64,000 nt of DNA, taken from the NCBI GenBank assembly GCA_964016885.1, contig OZ024745.1, positions 51,861,992 through 51,925,991 of the forward strand, given 5' to 3'. The translations under genes were made by a program, and so were the position numbers. The stretch is from Eledone cirrhosa. Taxonomy: Eukaryota > Mollusca > Cephalopoda > Octopoda > Eledonidae. Below the pieces are notes generated by a model. The model had not been told where the DNA came from, ran no database searches, and was given only the letters and a program-made list of their open reading frames with translations. Shown one piece after another: positions 39,515-49,949 of this stretch (within the stretch, counting starts at the first letter, position 1; each line of letters opens with the position of its first letter).

Positions 39515-40937
39515 ACAGATTTGTTTTATAAATAAATATTGACATACCCGGAAAAAAAGACAACCTTAACGGTTGGAGCTTCCTGGATAGTGGAGGTAAT
39601 ACATTTATTGAGGGTGATACAAAATTATGAGTGAGTATGTAAATGAGTGTCCGAAAGGTTGAAAAGATAACGGTTTATTTAAATTAAACTGTTGGAAGAA
39701 GGTGATTTGTAAGGGAGAGAGAAAAAAAGAAAAAAAAAAAAAAAGAAAGGAGAAAGATAGAAGAGTTAAAAAAGAACGATTATATATATTGATAGTGAAA
39801 ATAGAGTGCATGAAGAGATGAGTTTCAAAGTATAAATATACACAGCGTAAGTATATCTAAGTGAGAGAAGAAATGAGAATAACGTGGAAGAATAATATTT
39901 ATAATGCAGGATTCATTACGTTTTGATTATAATACTTATAATGATAGGTTCAAAAATTACATTAAAATTAAATTAAAATTAAAAAATTAGAAATCAAAAT
40001 TAAAGATTAAAATTAAATATTAAAATTTACCTTAATAATTTAATAATGTAATATCAATAATTAGTTTAAATGTGTATGTTAAGGATTATAAATTATTTAA
40101 ATAAATAAGATAAAAATGTTTAACTTTTTAACTTTATAACATTTAATCCTTAGAGTCATCTGAGTTCTTTCAAAAATCACTTCTAACTTCCTTTACACCT
40201 CCTTACGGTTTTTATATTATAACTAAGTGGTTATTCCTTTGTAAAATCTCGTCAATTTTTCATAAATTTACAATTATTTGGATGTTTAAATTTTTGACTT
40301 ACAACTTTTAATAAAATAAACTATACTAGATTTGCTCTAATGTAAAATACTATATATTTATTTGAATAATGTATAATCCATAACATACTCATTTAAACTA
40401 ATTATTAATATTAAATTAACAAATTAAATCTTTAATATTAAGGTAAATTTTAATCTTTAATTTTAATCTTTAATTTTGATTTCTAATTTTTTAATTTTAA
40501 TTCATTATTATCTAATTTTTCAACCTATCATTATAAGTATTATAATCAAAACGTAATGAATCCTGCATTATAAATATTATTCTTCCACGTTATTCTCATT
40601 TCTTCTTTCACTTAGATATACTTACGCTGTGTATATTTATACTTTGAAACTCATCTCTTCATGCCCTCTATTTTCACTATCAATATATATAAACGTTCTT
40701 TCTTTCCTCTTCTATCTTTCTCCTTTCTTTTTTCTTTTTTTCTTTTTTTCTCTCTCCCTTACATATCACCTTCTTCGAACAGTTTAATTTAAATAAACCA
40801 TTATCTTTTCAACCTTTCGGACACTCATTTGCATACTCACTCATAATTTTGTATCACCCTCAATCCAGGAAGCTCCAACCGTTAAGGTTGTCTTTTTTTT
40901 CCGGGTATGTCAATATTTATTTATAAAACAAATCTGT

Positions 40938-41001
40938 ATTTTATCTGATGGAAGCGCACCATAATTTGCCTTGGTTGCCCTTTAAATATGTATAATAAAA
41001 T
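40938..41001 (+). ncRNA. Decayed hammerhead motif, right arm
   Basis: ATTTTAT (40938-40944), CTGATGG in place of CTGATGA, stem II AAGCGCACC with a partial partner, TAAA in place of GAAA (40983-40986), TATGTAT, A, ATAAAAT (40995-41001). It shares the G-to-T core change with the left arm, so that mutation predates the inversion or was homogenised. Confidence 0.6.
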
Positions 41002-41049
41002 AAATATGGTTTTTTAAATATAGTTTCCATTTATTAATATATTGTTTAT

Positions 41050-41058
41050 CTAGATATA

Positions 41059-41132
<74 letters not shown>
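41050..41132. repeat. (TA)n microsatellite
   Basis: Interrupted TA between two inverted-repeat structures. Confidence 0.95.
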
Positions 41133-41137
<5 letters not shown>

Positions 41138-41309
41138 GGGTATTGTCCAGGTATACAAACAAAAGAAACAAGAAAGTTCTCCTACATACACCATACTGGA
41201 ATATAGCAGCTTTCTTTCCTATGTTTGTCAACACAATGGAGGCCGTAGAAATTAGGTGTACTTTAAAAAACGTCCAGAAGCATTCGACTGCATATTTGAA
41301 CTTAAATTA

Positions 41310-41417
<108 letters not shown>

Positions 41418-42070
41418 CGGATGCATTCATGTATATATGTGTGTGTCCGCATGTATCTGTGTGTTTCTAAATATATTGTTAATAACTCCCTCTGGTCGAG
41501 CAATCTTTGAAGTGTGGGGACAACTGGAAAGCTTCCATTACTCATACTTCTCGCCTTCTTCACCACCTCTTCTACGGCCTCGATATGAATACCCCCTCCG
41601 CCTCCGTGGTTTTTTTTCGTGGTTATAAGAGATTTAGCTCTGTTTCTCGACCGTTATATCGCGTGACTATCTCCCCCTCCGCCTTTTGGGATTCTTTCTC
41701 ACGTCGTGTAGACGCGTTCTTGAGACTAGTAAAATGAGGTATCCTCTTGATAAGTCGGCAGACCTCGCAAGGACTCTATATCTTTATGATATATTGTTTT
41801 TGTTTATACCACGAAACTACGTAGTCGAGGAATTTAGGAGCAGTTTAGGTATGATACATTTTATTACTAATTATATCTAAATGTTTCTTCTCTCTTCATA
41901 ATGTATTTTTAACTCTGATACTGGTTCAGTCTAGTTCAACTGAATTGGTCTGTCCCAGTCATTCATTGAGCAACATCGGTGAAGTTGGCACCCTTAACTC
42001 ACAGTTGGGTGCGGATGCATTCATGTATATATGTGTGTGTCCGCATGTATCTGTGTGTTTCTAAATATAT

Positions 42071-42135
<65 letters not shown>

Positions 42136-42140
<5 letters not shown>

Positions 42141-42223
42141 CTCAAGGACACAACGTATCGCCTGGCCCAGGAATCGAACTCACAACCTCAACATTGCGAA
42201 TCAAATTCTCTAACCACTCAGCC
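42136..42223 (-). mobile_element. SINE head fragment, inverted
   Basis: The reverse complement of the first ~88 bases of the SINE at 42241 (GGTTAGAGAATTTGATTCGC, GTGAGTTCGATTCCTGGGCC, TTGAGCAAC). The two are head to head, separated by a (TA)8 spacer. Confidence 0.85.
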
Positions 42224-42240
42224 ATATATATATATATATG

Positions 42241-42450
42241 TGGCTGAGTGGGTTAGAGAATTTGATTCGCAATTTTGAGGTTGTGAGTTCGATTCCTGGG
42301 CCAGGCAATACGTTATGTCCTTGAGCAAGACACTTTATTTCACGTTGCTCCTTCTACCTGGAGTTGTGACCGATAGATAGTATTACCAATTGGAAAGACC
42401 AACGGAAACATTGTTTCCTCTGTCCGATTTGACAAAAGTCGATCGTTCCT
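42241..42450 (+). mobile_element. tRNA-derived SINE (second family)
   Basis: The tRNA-like head has an A box (TGGCTGAGTGG) and a B box (AGTTCGATTCC), so it could be transcribed by RNA polymerase III. The body GTCCTTGAGCAAGACACTTT then TTCACGTTGCTCC is a conserved core found in several invertebrate SINEs. It ends near GATCGTTCC and (TA)n. Different from the family at 908. Confidence 0.85.
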
Positions 42451-42730
42451 TTATATATATATATATTGATATATTGGAACATGGTATACACCGAGACATA
42501 AACTTATAGATAGTTTAACTCTTGGATATTTAACTTAAAATTAAATTTAACTTTAAGTTCAAATATCCAGTCGAATGCTTCTGCACCTTTTTTAAAGTAC
42601 AGCTAATTACTACGGCTTCCATTGTGTTGACAAACATAGGAGAGACAGCTGCTATATTCCTGTATGGTGTATGTAGGAGAACTTTCTTGTTTCTTTTGTT
42701 TATATACCTGGAGAATACCCACTGAATATC

Positions 42731-43805
42731 CAAATCCGGTGAAGGTGTTACAGCTGACTGTTTGAAAATTCAAGTTTTTACGTAATTATTATTAACTTTC
42801 AGCTTTTCGTGAAACTGGCGCTAGATTGGTTAATTATCGACTTTTTCTTCAGTCCTTTTACCGACTTACCCGATTATCAATTATTTAACGTTAGCTGTAA
42901 ATTTTGTTGACGACGATAATTAATTTGTGGGATATATTAATGAATGGATTTGTGGGATATATTATTGGAGGATTTAACGATCGTTAAGTCGCTGATCTAT
43001 TGAACTATTCTTGACTGCACTGATGGTTTGTTAAATGTTAACACCTAACAACCACAATCTGTAAAGATATAGTCTGCATCTGTTTAACCAAAGGTAGCAT
43101 TGAGTAGGCCAGTGAGTGGAACGATATTGCAGTACCATATATAATAGCTGCCTATACATAGAGTTTTTATTTTCGTATTTCATCTGAAAAAGTAAATGAA
43201 TTCATTTGCTTAAGCTTCTAGTTCATATATTCATGGAAATTGAAAAATAATTGCTTAACACCAACATCATCTGTGTGTCCATATGTGTAATTAATTCTTA
43301 ATATTTCCAATGTTTATACAATTAGTCTGTTACTACTTGTGTAATTGCATCAAACCACCACTTCCACTAATAGATTCATTGAAAATGATTCTAACTTTAT
43401 CACGAATGATCGGGCACCAGTAAGGAAGCAATATATTTAACTGAACCCTTCACTATACATGCCGGATAATTAATTCTCTATATTTGAGCCATATAATGTG
43501 AATCATCAGTCGGTGTTATTTCATTTCATAATGTATCACAACAAAGATAATTGCCATCTTTAGTACTTGTTCTAGAATATGTTAGTGTGATGTACTGTTG
43601 ATATTGCAATTGATATTAATGAACAGGGAAATTAATAATATATAATGGAGAGAAGGCAAAACTTCATTACATAATTTAACTAAGGATGTGGTCAGTGTCC
43701 ATAAAGTATGTAGATCATTTTATACCAGGACCATCGATCTAGGCTTGCTCAGTTTCAAATACTGTGCTTCATCGTATACGTATAATTTCTGCGCTTCATC
43801 GTATA
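42731..43805. other. No recognised gene
   Basis: AT-rich sequence with no assignable feature. Confidence 0.55.
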
Positions 43806-43809
43806 ACTT

Positions 43810-44697
43810 TGAGGTGTGTCAGAAAAGTTCCAGGACTGATGTCACAAAAGATTTATTGCAGACCCAAATTTCACACTAAGACTTTTCTCCTTCAAAGTAA
43901 TCCCACTGGAGTATGTAACTGTAAGCTTAGCGCTCGGCAGCGATCAAACTTTCTTCTTCATTATTTTATATACATGTCCTATATTTCAGGTCGTCAAGGA
44001 ATGAGTACAGAGCAACGAACAAACTTGAAAACTCCGTCAGAAGCACTGGGATTGCTGCGGCAAGGGTATGGAGGTCAGACGATGTCGTGCTCACGTGTTT
44101 GTGAGTGGTGCAAGAGGTTTAAAGAAGGACGCGAGGACGTGGAAGATGACCCCAGGGGCGGAAGACCCTCAACAACCAGTACTGAGATCAACGTTGAGCG
44201 CGTCAGGAAGATGGTGCGTAGTGATCGTCGGCTGGCTGTTCGATTGAATGCAAATGAGCTGGGCATGAATCGGGACAGTGTCTGGAAGATTCTCACTGAA
44301 GATTTGGACATGCGAAAAGTCTGCACGAAGATAGTGCCAAAACTGCTGAACGATGACCAGAAGGGTCGACGCAAGCAAGTGTGCCAGGACATCCTCGAGG
44401 GTCTTGAAACCGAAACAGACTTGCTAGTGACAGTCATTACCGGTGTTGATCTTCGAGTACGACCCGGAGGAGACCTGTTTTGAAGACGTGGACGATATCA
44501 AAAACGCCGTGACGATGGAACTGCGGAGGATCCCGGAAGAATCCTTCCAGGAGTGCATGCAAGCGTGGCAGAAAAGGATGGAAAAATGCATTAGACTCCA
44601 GGTGGATTACTTTGAAGGAGAAAACTCTTAGTGTGAAGTTTGAGTTTGAAATAAATCTTTTGTGACATCAGTCCTGGAACTTTGCTGACGCACCTCG
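43810..44697 (+). mobile_element. Mariner element with internal deletion
   Basis: Terminal inverted repeats GAGGTGTGTCAG ... AAGTTCCAGGACTGATGTCA (43810-43857) and their complement (44649-44697, ending TGACGCACCTCG) bound an 888-bp element; full-length mariners are about 1.3 kb. TA lies next to the right terminus. The transposase inside lacks its catalytic middle. Confidence 0.88.
44001..44631 (+). pseudogene. Mariner transposase, catalytic core deleted
   Basis: The natural start MSTEQRTNLK at 44001 is followed by the first helix-turn-helix (EALGLLRQGYGGQTMSCSRV), WCKRFKEGREDVEDDPRGGR, the second helix-turn-helix (DRRLAVRLNANELGMNRDSV), LTEDLDMRKVCTKIVPKLL and LETETDLLVTVITG. At this point intact proteins have GDESW with the first catalytic Asp. 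Here the sequence changes frame (44443), gives FEYDPEETCFEDVDDIKNAV and then ELRRIPEESFQECMQAWQKR to ENS-stop at 44631, which is the C-terminus. About 150-180 residues with the DD34D catalytic triad are missing. DNA binding might remain, which could compete with active mariners, but that is inference. Confidence 0.85.
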
Positions 44698-44996
44698 TAT
44701 ATGGGCTTTGTGAATGTACGCCATATATTTTCCTCTATTTGCATTTCTTTTCATAAAAGCAGTATATGACACATATACACACATCCTTATACTACAGTCT
44801 TCCCACAGAATGATATACTGTATAACGCTGTACTGATGGTATGTGTGTGAAGGCTAAAATGTAACAAAGGAAACCTGAGATATCTTCACGGTGAAAAAAG
44901 ACTCATAAATGAAATGAAAGATATATTAAAGAAAGTAAATGTTGTACTGAGATATTAATACATTTTAAAAGGAATGCATAACTCATTTAATTTTAT

Positions 44997-45095
44997 ATTA
45001 ATTGTTTCTACTTTAGGCACAAGGCCAGCAATTAACCAGTGCATTACTGGTACTTTATTTTATCGACCCCGTAAGGATGAAATGCAATATTAATA
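44997..45095 (-). mobile_element. SINE, truncated
   Basis: Tail-side ~95 bp of the SINE family, well conserved (GCCAGCAATTAACCAGTGC, CGACCCCGTAAGGATGAAA). Confidence 0.87.
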
Positions 45096-45124
45096 GCAGA
45101 TGACATCACTCTCCGGCCAACAAC

Positions 45125-45505
45125 TGGCCTTTTTTTTCAAGTACCACTTTAGAAGAAGGACTAGAATGGAGAGAGAGGTGCTCTATCCCAGCAAGTTTTA
45201 TGAAAGATGGGTGAAAGTAGCGAGAATGGCCCGAGTGAATGGGCCTTCTCTCTATATCAGCCTGTAGGTGAGAGAGGAGAAGAATGAGAATAGGAAGGAA
45301 GCACCCGCTCTTTGTGCTCCTGAAGTGGAGGGTAGCACATTTTTTCGGGGGTGTATGCGACCCATGTCAACGCCCCTCCCTATTGAGGACATCGATTGTT
45401 AAATTTAATTTGTTATATGTTTTTTACACGGCTTTTTAAATGTATGTAAACTCCCCCCTTTGTATTTGTCCCAATCTTTGATACCCTGGTGGCAAATAAA
45501 TAGAA
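45125..45505 (+). mobile_element. LINE 3' end, same family as 6541-12000
   Basis: Translation gives KYHFRRRTRMEREVLYPSKF, YERWVKVARMARVNGPSLYI, SL-stop. This matches the last 40 residues of the LINE ORF2 at 6806 almost residue for residue. The 3' region (GTATGCGACCC, CTATTGAGGACATCG) ends in CCTGGTGGCAAATAAATAG at 45505. A normal severely 5'-truncated LINE insertion. Confidence 0.9.
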
Positions 45506-45511
45506 ATATAT

Positions 45512-45695
45512 ATCTACTACAAGGAACTCTCTTCCAATCCCTCTCTCTATAGCAAGTAACATTAAACTCTCCCTCTCTCTATATATCTACTACATGGTAC
45601 TCTTTTCCAATCCCCCTCTCACTTTCAATTAGCATTAAACTCTCCCCCTCTCTATATCTACTACACGGAACTCTCTTCCATTCCCCCACTATATA
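45512..45695 (+). repeat. 72-bp tandem array at the LINE 3' end
   Basis: ATCTACTACANGGNACTCT starts at 45512, 45585 and 45656, giving about 2.5 units of 71-73 bp with substitutions. It begins immediately after the LINE tail. Confidence 0.85.
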
Positions 45696-46344
45696 TCAAT
45701 AATTCATAGCTTTGAATTAAGCCTTTAATAATACGTTAACACACTTGGCATAGAACTTTCTATGACTTCACTGCTATTTATATGAATGATATTTTACCAT
45801 CTAGCAAATTCTACTGATAAGATATTCGTCTGCTCGCTTCCATAGTAAATATCAGTTTGTCATGTGGCCGTGCATAGAGAACTAGCATTTCTGGACATTG
45901 TTTTGAAGTGAATATCTTCAACACAAAAATCATCTTATAAGTTAATGATAGCCGTCAACAGAATGACTGAACGCCATACAGTAAGAAGAATTCTTATCGA
46001 CAGAAACTTAACATAACATAGTTGTTGCATTACTTAGCTTTGAGAAATGACTGATATTATTTATGACTGTTACTAATGTTATTTTATTTATGAAAGTTTT
46101 ATCTGAAAAAGTATATCCATTCTTCGGTGATGTATCTAGAAACTCATAATATTACCATCAAGAAATCGATTAATCTCAGCACGTAGTTTCATTAGATAAT
46201 CAGAGCAAGTCAAGTTTCAGTTATCTAATTAGTGTTACAAACCAAAAGATAAAAATAAAGAGGTATATGATGTGAATAAATAAATATGTAAACTTATATG
46301 AACAATCGTTGTTGAGAGTGTGTTACCTATTATTTTCATTAATG

Positions 46345-46345
<1 letters not shown>
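45696..46345. other. No recognised gene
   Basis: AT-rich, nothing assignable. Confidence 0.55.
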
Positions 46346-46381
<36 letters not shown>

Positions 46382-46459
46382 ACGAAGGAAATGTGGTAAG
46401 GAACCAGGTGGACCATAACGCACCAAAGTACTCAATACTAAGGGTAGTAGAGTGGGTAA

Positions 46460-46580
46460 TAGGAACGAGTAGGACCCCGACGGCTGAGCTCAAGCCGTTT
46501 CGACGGCTAATTCTGGACTCATTCTGTCCAGAATTAGCCGTCGAAACGGCTTGAGCTCAGCCGGCGGGGTCCTACTCGTT

Positions 46581-46584
<4 letters not shown>
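46460..46584. repeat. 125-nt hairpin, 59-bp arms, 7-nt loop
   Basis: TAGGAACGAGTAGGACCCCG ... AATTCTGGAC pairs with its reverse complement around TCATTCT, with mismatches only at the CGACGG/CCGGCG step. It runs into (TA)n at its right edge. A diverged single-arm relative is at 46876-46952. Confidence 0.92.
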
Positions 46585-46655
<71 letters not shown>

Positions 46656-46724
46656 ATATATACATATATATATATATATAGAGAGAGAGATAGAGAGAAA
46701 GAAAGAGTGGGGGAGAGAGAGAGA

Positions 46725-46808
<84 letters not shown>
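46583..46808. repeat. (TA)n-(TG)n-(GA)n compound microsatellite
   Basis: TA to 46639, TG to 46655, TA to 46680, GA to 46808. Confidence 0.97.
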
Positions 46809-46812
<4 letters not shown>

Positions 46813-46875
46813 GGTTTCACCGGTTTTTAACAAGTAAAATCATTTTTCGGCAGAGTACTCGTTACTCGGTATAGT

Positions 46876-46990
46876 AGAGTGTGGCTATATTAGAGTGAGG
46901 CGGTAACCGATAGCTGAGTTCTTGCCGTTTCATCAGCTAATTCTAGACACAATCTGAAAATAGCTATCGAGACAGCAGGAACGTATACGT
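46876..46990. repeat. Diverged relative of the 46460 hairpin
   Basis: TAGAGTG ... CCGATAGCTGAGTTCTTGCC, TTTCATCAGCTAATTCTAGAC aligns with the left arm at 46450-46518 (CCGACGGCTGAGCTCAAGCC, TTTCGACGGCTAATTCTGGAC). Confidence 0.65.
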
Positions 46991-47371
46991 CGGAACTCGA
47001 CTCTCTCTAATATATGTATATATCGGGACAAGAAATAGAAAGTGACCTAGCTATTACCATGCTAGTCGACATATAGATCTACCACAAGCAATCAACCCTC
47101 TGAAATTATCGTAAATCAATGAACTAAGTAACTGTCTTTTGTTTCATTGTTATTGTTCAATAGCCACACATATATACATTAATGACATTGTAGCTTGGGC
47201 AGATTGTTCTTCGATTAGGATTCACCGCCTAATCTCTCTGAAAGTACCTGTCCAAGGTCGCATAGAGTTCTAACAACACTATCGGCCATGCCACAAACAG
47301 TTGGAAACCAATATACATATCGCCGGGAGCCTCCGTCACGATTTTAGAACCATTCTCTCTATCTCTGTATA

Positions 47372-47376
<5 letters not shown>

Positions 47377-47426
<50 letters not shown>
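47377..47426. repeat. (TA)n microsatellite
   Basis: TA tract on the 3' side (minus sense) of hammerhead copy at 47471. Confidence 0.95.
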
Positions 47427-47430
<4 letters not shown>

Positions 47431-47470
47431 TAAAATATAAATATTAATAAAATAGATGTTATTTTGATCA

Positions 47471-47533
47471 ATTACATTTTATTATACATATTTCGGATGT
47501 ACAACAGTACGTCCTCTTCAGACAAAATATAAT
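47471..47533 (-). ncRNA. Hammerhead ribozyme, canonical minimal type I
   Basis: Minus strand, 63 nt. Stem I ATTATATTTTGT (47533-47522) and ATAAAATGTAAT (47482-47471) form 12 pairs including two G-T wobbles. Core CTGAAGA (47521-47515), where the changed position 7 is the non-conserved one. Stem II GGACGTAC-TGTT-GTACATCC (47514-47495), one mismatch, with the required G-C next to the core. GAAA (47494-47491), stem III ATA/TAT with a TG loop, cleavage base A at 47483 in an ATA (NUH) triplet. Nothing needed for catalysis is missing. Downstream, TATTTTATTAATATTT and (TA)n resemble the flank of the other copies, and upstream a GGGTATGTC box (47539-47549) is shared. Confidence 0.8.
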
Positions 47534-47560
47534 GATACATGACATACCCTGAGATGTTAA

Positions 47561-48165
47561 ATGGTTAATATTTAATCAAGGTAGTGATTAACCTAAGAGA
47601 AAATTTAACATATATAGCCTAATTTTGAGAAAGTGCGAAAACGTAATAAATTCAATAGAGAATATATGAGTAAAAAAAACGTTGCTTAATGTAACTGCTA
47701 TAGAGATTTTTAAAAGAATGATATTACAATATATCTAGGAAAACATGTCGTGAATCATAACAGCCAGTGATACCCCCTGGAAAAGGAGTTATAAAGAGGG
47801 AAAGATAAATTGGTGATATATGCAGAAGGAGATTTTTTCCCGAAAGTTAAACGGTTAATTTTGAAAATATTTAATTTATAATATTAGGGTGAAGACTCAA
47901 GATTTCAGGATTTATTTGCTGGTTATTTATATATTAGTATTATAAATTCTATAAATGTGTTAACATTTCTAAGCTTCTGAGTTTTATGAGGGTAACATTT
48001 AAAGGATTTAGCTGGCACATCAAGAATGAAAGTTTTAACCTGTTGATTATTTTCCTAATTTTAAACTTTAAAAAAGATACCAACATATTAGGTATGTAAA
48101 GCTTTTGAAGTACTTATTGTTAGACATATTTAAATAACATTAATATATATCCATATACATATTAA
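47561..48165. other. No recognised gene; possible body of the hammerhead repeat
   Basis: AT-rich sequence directly upstream of the ribozyme in minus sense. No ORF of note. Confidence 0.4.
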
Positions 48166-48525
48166 TGAGCCAGTATATTTTAGGTAAATAATAACGAAAA
48201 TAAAAATAAAATAATAGATTGAGGCATGTTACGGTTAAATATACACCTATATATAACAGGGTGTAAAGGCATTAATTATTCTTAGTTCAGAGTGTACATA
48301 ATCAAGAAATTTAAAAGTTAACTAAAAATTATGTATAGGAAGATATGGGGAGGTTAATAGATATATATTAGGTATTAGTGGTGCAGTATACTTTAGGTAA
48401 ATGATAACGGTTCTAATTTTATAAAATAGAGTTCAACGTGTTACATTTAAATACATATATATATATAAGAAAAACAATAATAAGTGCATAGATAATTCAG
48501 AGTTCAAAATCATGTCAAAATACGC
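48166..48525. repeat. Diverged tandem duplication, ~213-bp period
   Basis: CAGTATATTTTAGGTAAATA at 48171 and CAGTATACTTTAGGTAAATG at 48384 start two copies. Matching words continue (TTACGGTTAAATATACA / TTACATTTAAATACATA; TTCAGAGT). Confidence 0.7.
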
Positions 48526-48669
48526 ACACATGTATTGCACATTGATGGGTGCATACATACATCATTTCACCTCTTTTATTACTGATGTTATTGAAGTTCT
48601 TTTGAGAGAATCGTTTTTGCAAATGACTGAAAATATCGAATAATGTACGCTATTTTTACCAGTACCACA

Positions 48670-48765
48670 GAAATTCTGTTCCATCCACACACACACAGAT
48701 ACACACATACACACACACACGCATGCACACGCGAACACTAACATACACACACACACTTATCCATA
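48670..48765. repeat. CA-rich tract
   Basis: Interrupted CA repeats at 48685-48755. Confidence 0.9.
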
Positions 48766-48779
48766 TATATATATATGAT

Positions 48780-49145
48780 GCCTGCAAAATTTGCTAAGAG
48801 TATTGCAATCGCTTGTCAGATTATAGAGTATGGTGCACTTTTAACCAATCGACCAAGTTCACGAAAAGGAGAACTGGTTAATATCATCGGATGCTTCTGA
48901 AACTGCAGGTTTTTTATTCAGAGTTTCCCTCACCTAAAGAGGTGGAAAAAAACTATTTGGATGGCCGTTGACTCTGCTGAGTTCCTTCGGTCTTTGCCGG
49001 GTCTTGTATTTCATCCCGCAGGCTGTCCAAATATCACCCTCCTCACTAAGATAGCTTTGTGGAGTTTAGTCGGCGCCGACCCGACCATGAGACAGGTCGT
49101 ATTGGGTTACATGTTACCAGTAGCACCAGAGAGCGACCTGACATA
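48780..49145. other. GC-richer block, unassigned
   Basis: Clearly richer in G and C than both flanks and without simple repeats (for example TAGTCGGCGCCGACCCGACC at 49069). A 61-residue plus ORF (48961-49146) and a minus frame across the same span are open for a while, but neither gives a family I recognise. Bounded by (TA)n on the left and (CA)n on the right, it is probably an inserted repeat. Confidence 0.4.
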
Positions 49146-49180
49146 ATATACGGATATTAATACGCACCTAAATAAATATC

Positions 49181-49316
<136 letters not shown>

Positions 49317-49802
49317 TAGGTAATTGGGAATTTATGAGTGGATACGTAAGTTCTTGATTTCTGTATGACTCAATATTAATATAAATATATATATTATTAT
49401 GAAAGTGTTTATATTTTATATCATGTCTATAAAAAATTAAGGATTTGTCACATGATCCACACCGTTGACACACGTTGAAACCCGCCGAAGATTTCGGAGT
49501 GGACATCTATTCTGTAATTGATTTACGTAAGTTCATATATAATAGACAGTGGCTCATCAGAATCCATGTTGGTCAAGGTAACTATCCATTTATCAATTTT
49601 ATTTTGTTCCTCCCATGTTTGATCCAGCTAAAATCTAAAGGGAATCACTCTGGCACATTGAATACGTTTTTGTTTCACTGAGTGAGTGGATGTTACCTTA
49701 ATCGTCTTGATTCATCACTTGATAAGATAACATCGTTTAACTGCATATTATCTATAGATTTGATCAGACACTCCTTACAGATTAATGTAAGTTATTATAA
49801 AT

Positions 49803-49916
49803 CTTCTTCTTCTTCTTCTTCTTCTTCTTCTTCTTCTTCTTCTTCTTCTTCTTCTTCTTCTTCTTCTTCTTCTTCTTCTTCTTCTTCTTCTTCTTCTTCT
49901 TCTTCTTCTTCTTCTT

Positions 49917-49947
<31 letters not shown>
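49803..49947. repeat. (CTT)n microsatellite forming a LINE tail
   Basis: About 48 CTT triplets. On the minus strand it is (AAG)n and begins directly where the LINE fragment at 49948 ends, so it is most simply explained as an expanded 3' tail. Confidence 0.95.

Positions 49948-49949
<2 letters not shown>

Larger units (their letters stand above)
39408..41044. repeat. 1.64-kb inverted repeat, ~700-bp arms
   Basis: Arms 39408-40107 and 40353-41044 run as reverse complements around a ~245-bp spacer, with scattered substitutions and indels. Landmarks: ACCCGGAAAAAAAGACAACC (39546) against GGTTGTC ... CCGGGT (about 40884-40905), and GAATAACGTGGAAGAATAA against its complement at about 40580. Each outer end carries the hammerhead-type repeat, so this may be two copies of one element head to head. 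The right side abuts (TA)n. The arms have no conserved ORF. Confidence 0.88.

Noticed and set aside
42241..42315. tRNA gene
   Set aside because: A and B boxes are present, but the segment does not close an acceptor stem and continues into a SINE body with an inverted partial copy beside it.
49470..49560. Minus-strand CTGATGAG ... CTCCGAAATC as a long-stem-II hammerhead
   Set aside because: Some pairing occurs (TCTATT with AATAGA), but there is a six-by-six internal loop next to the core and no NUH site with stem III and stem I closing.
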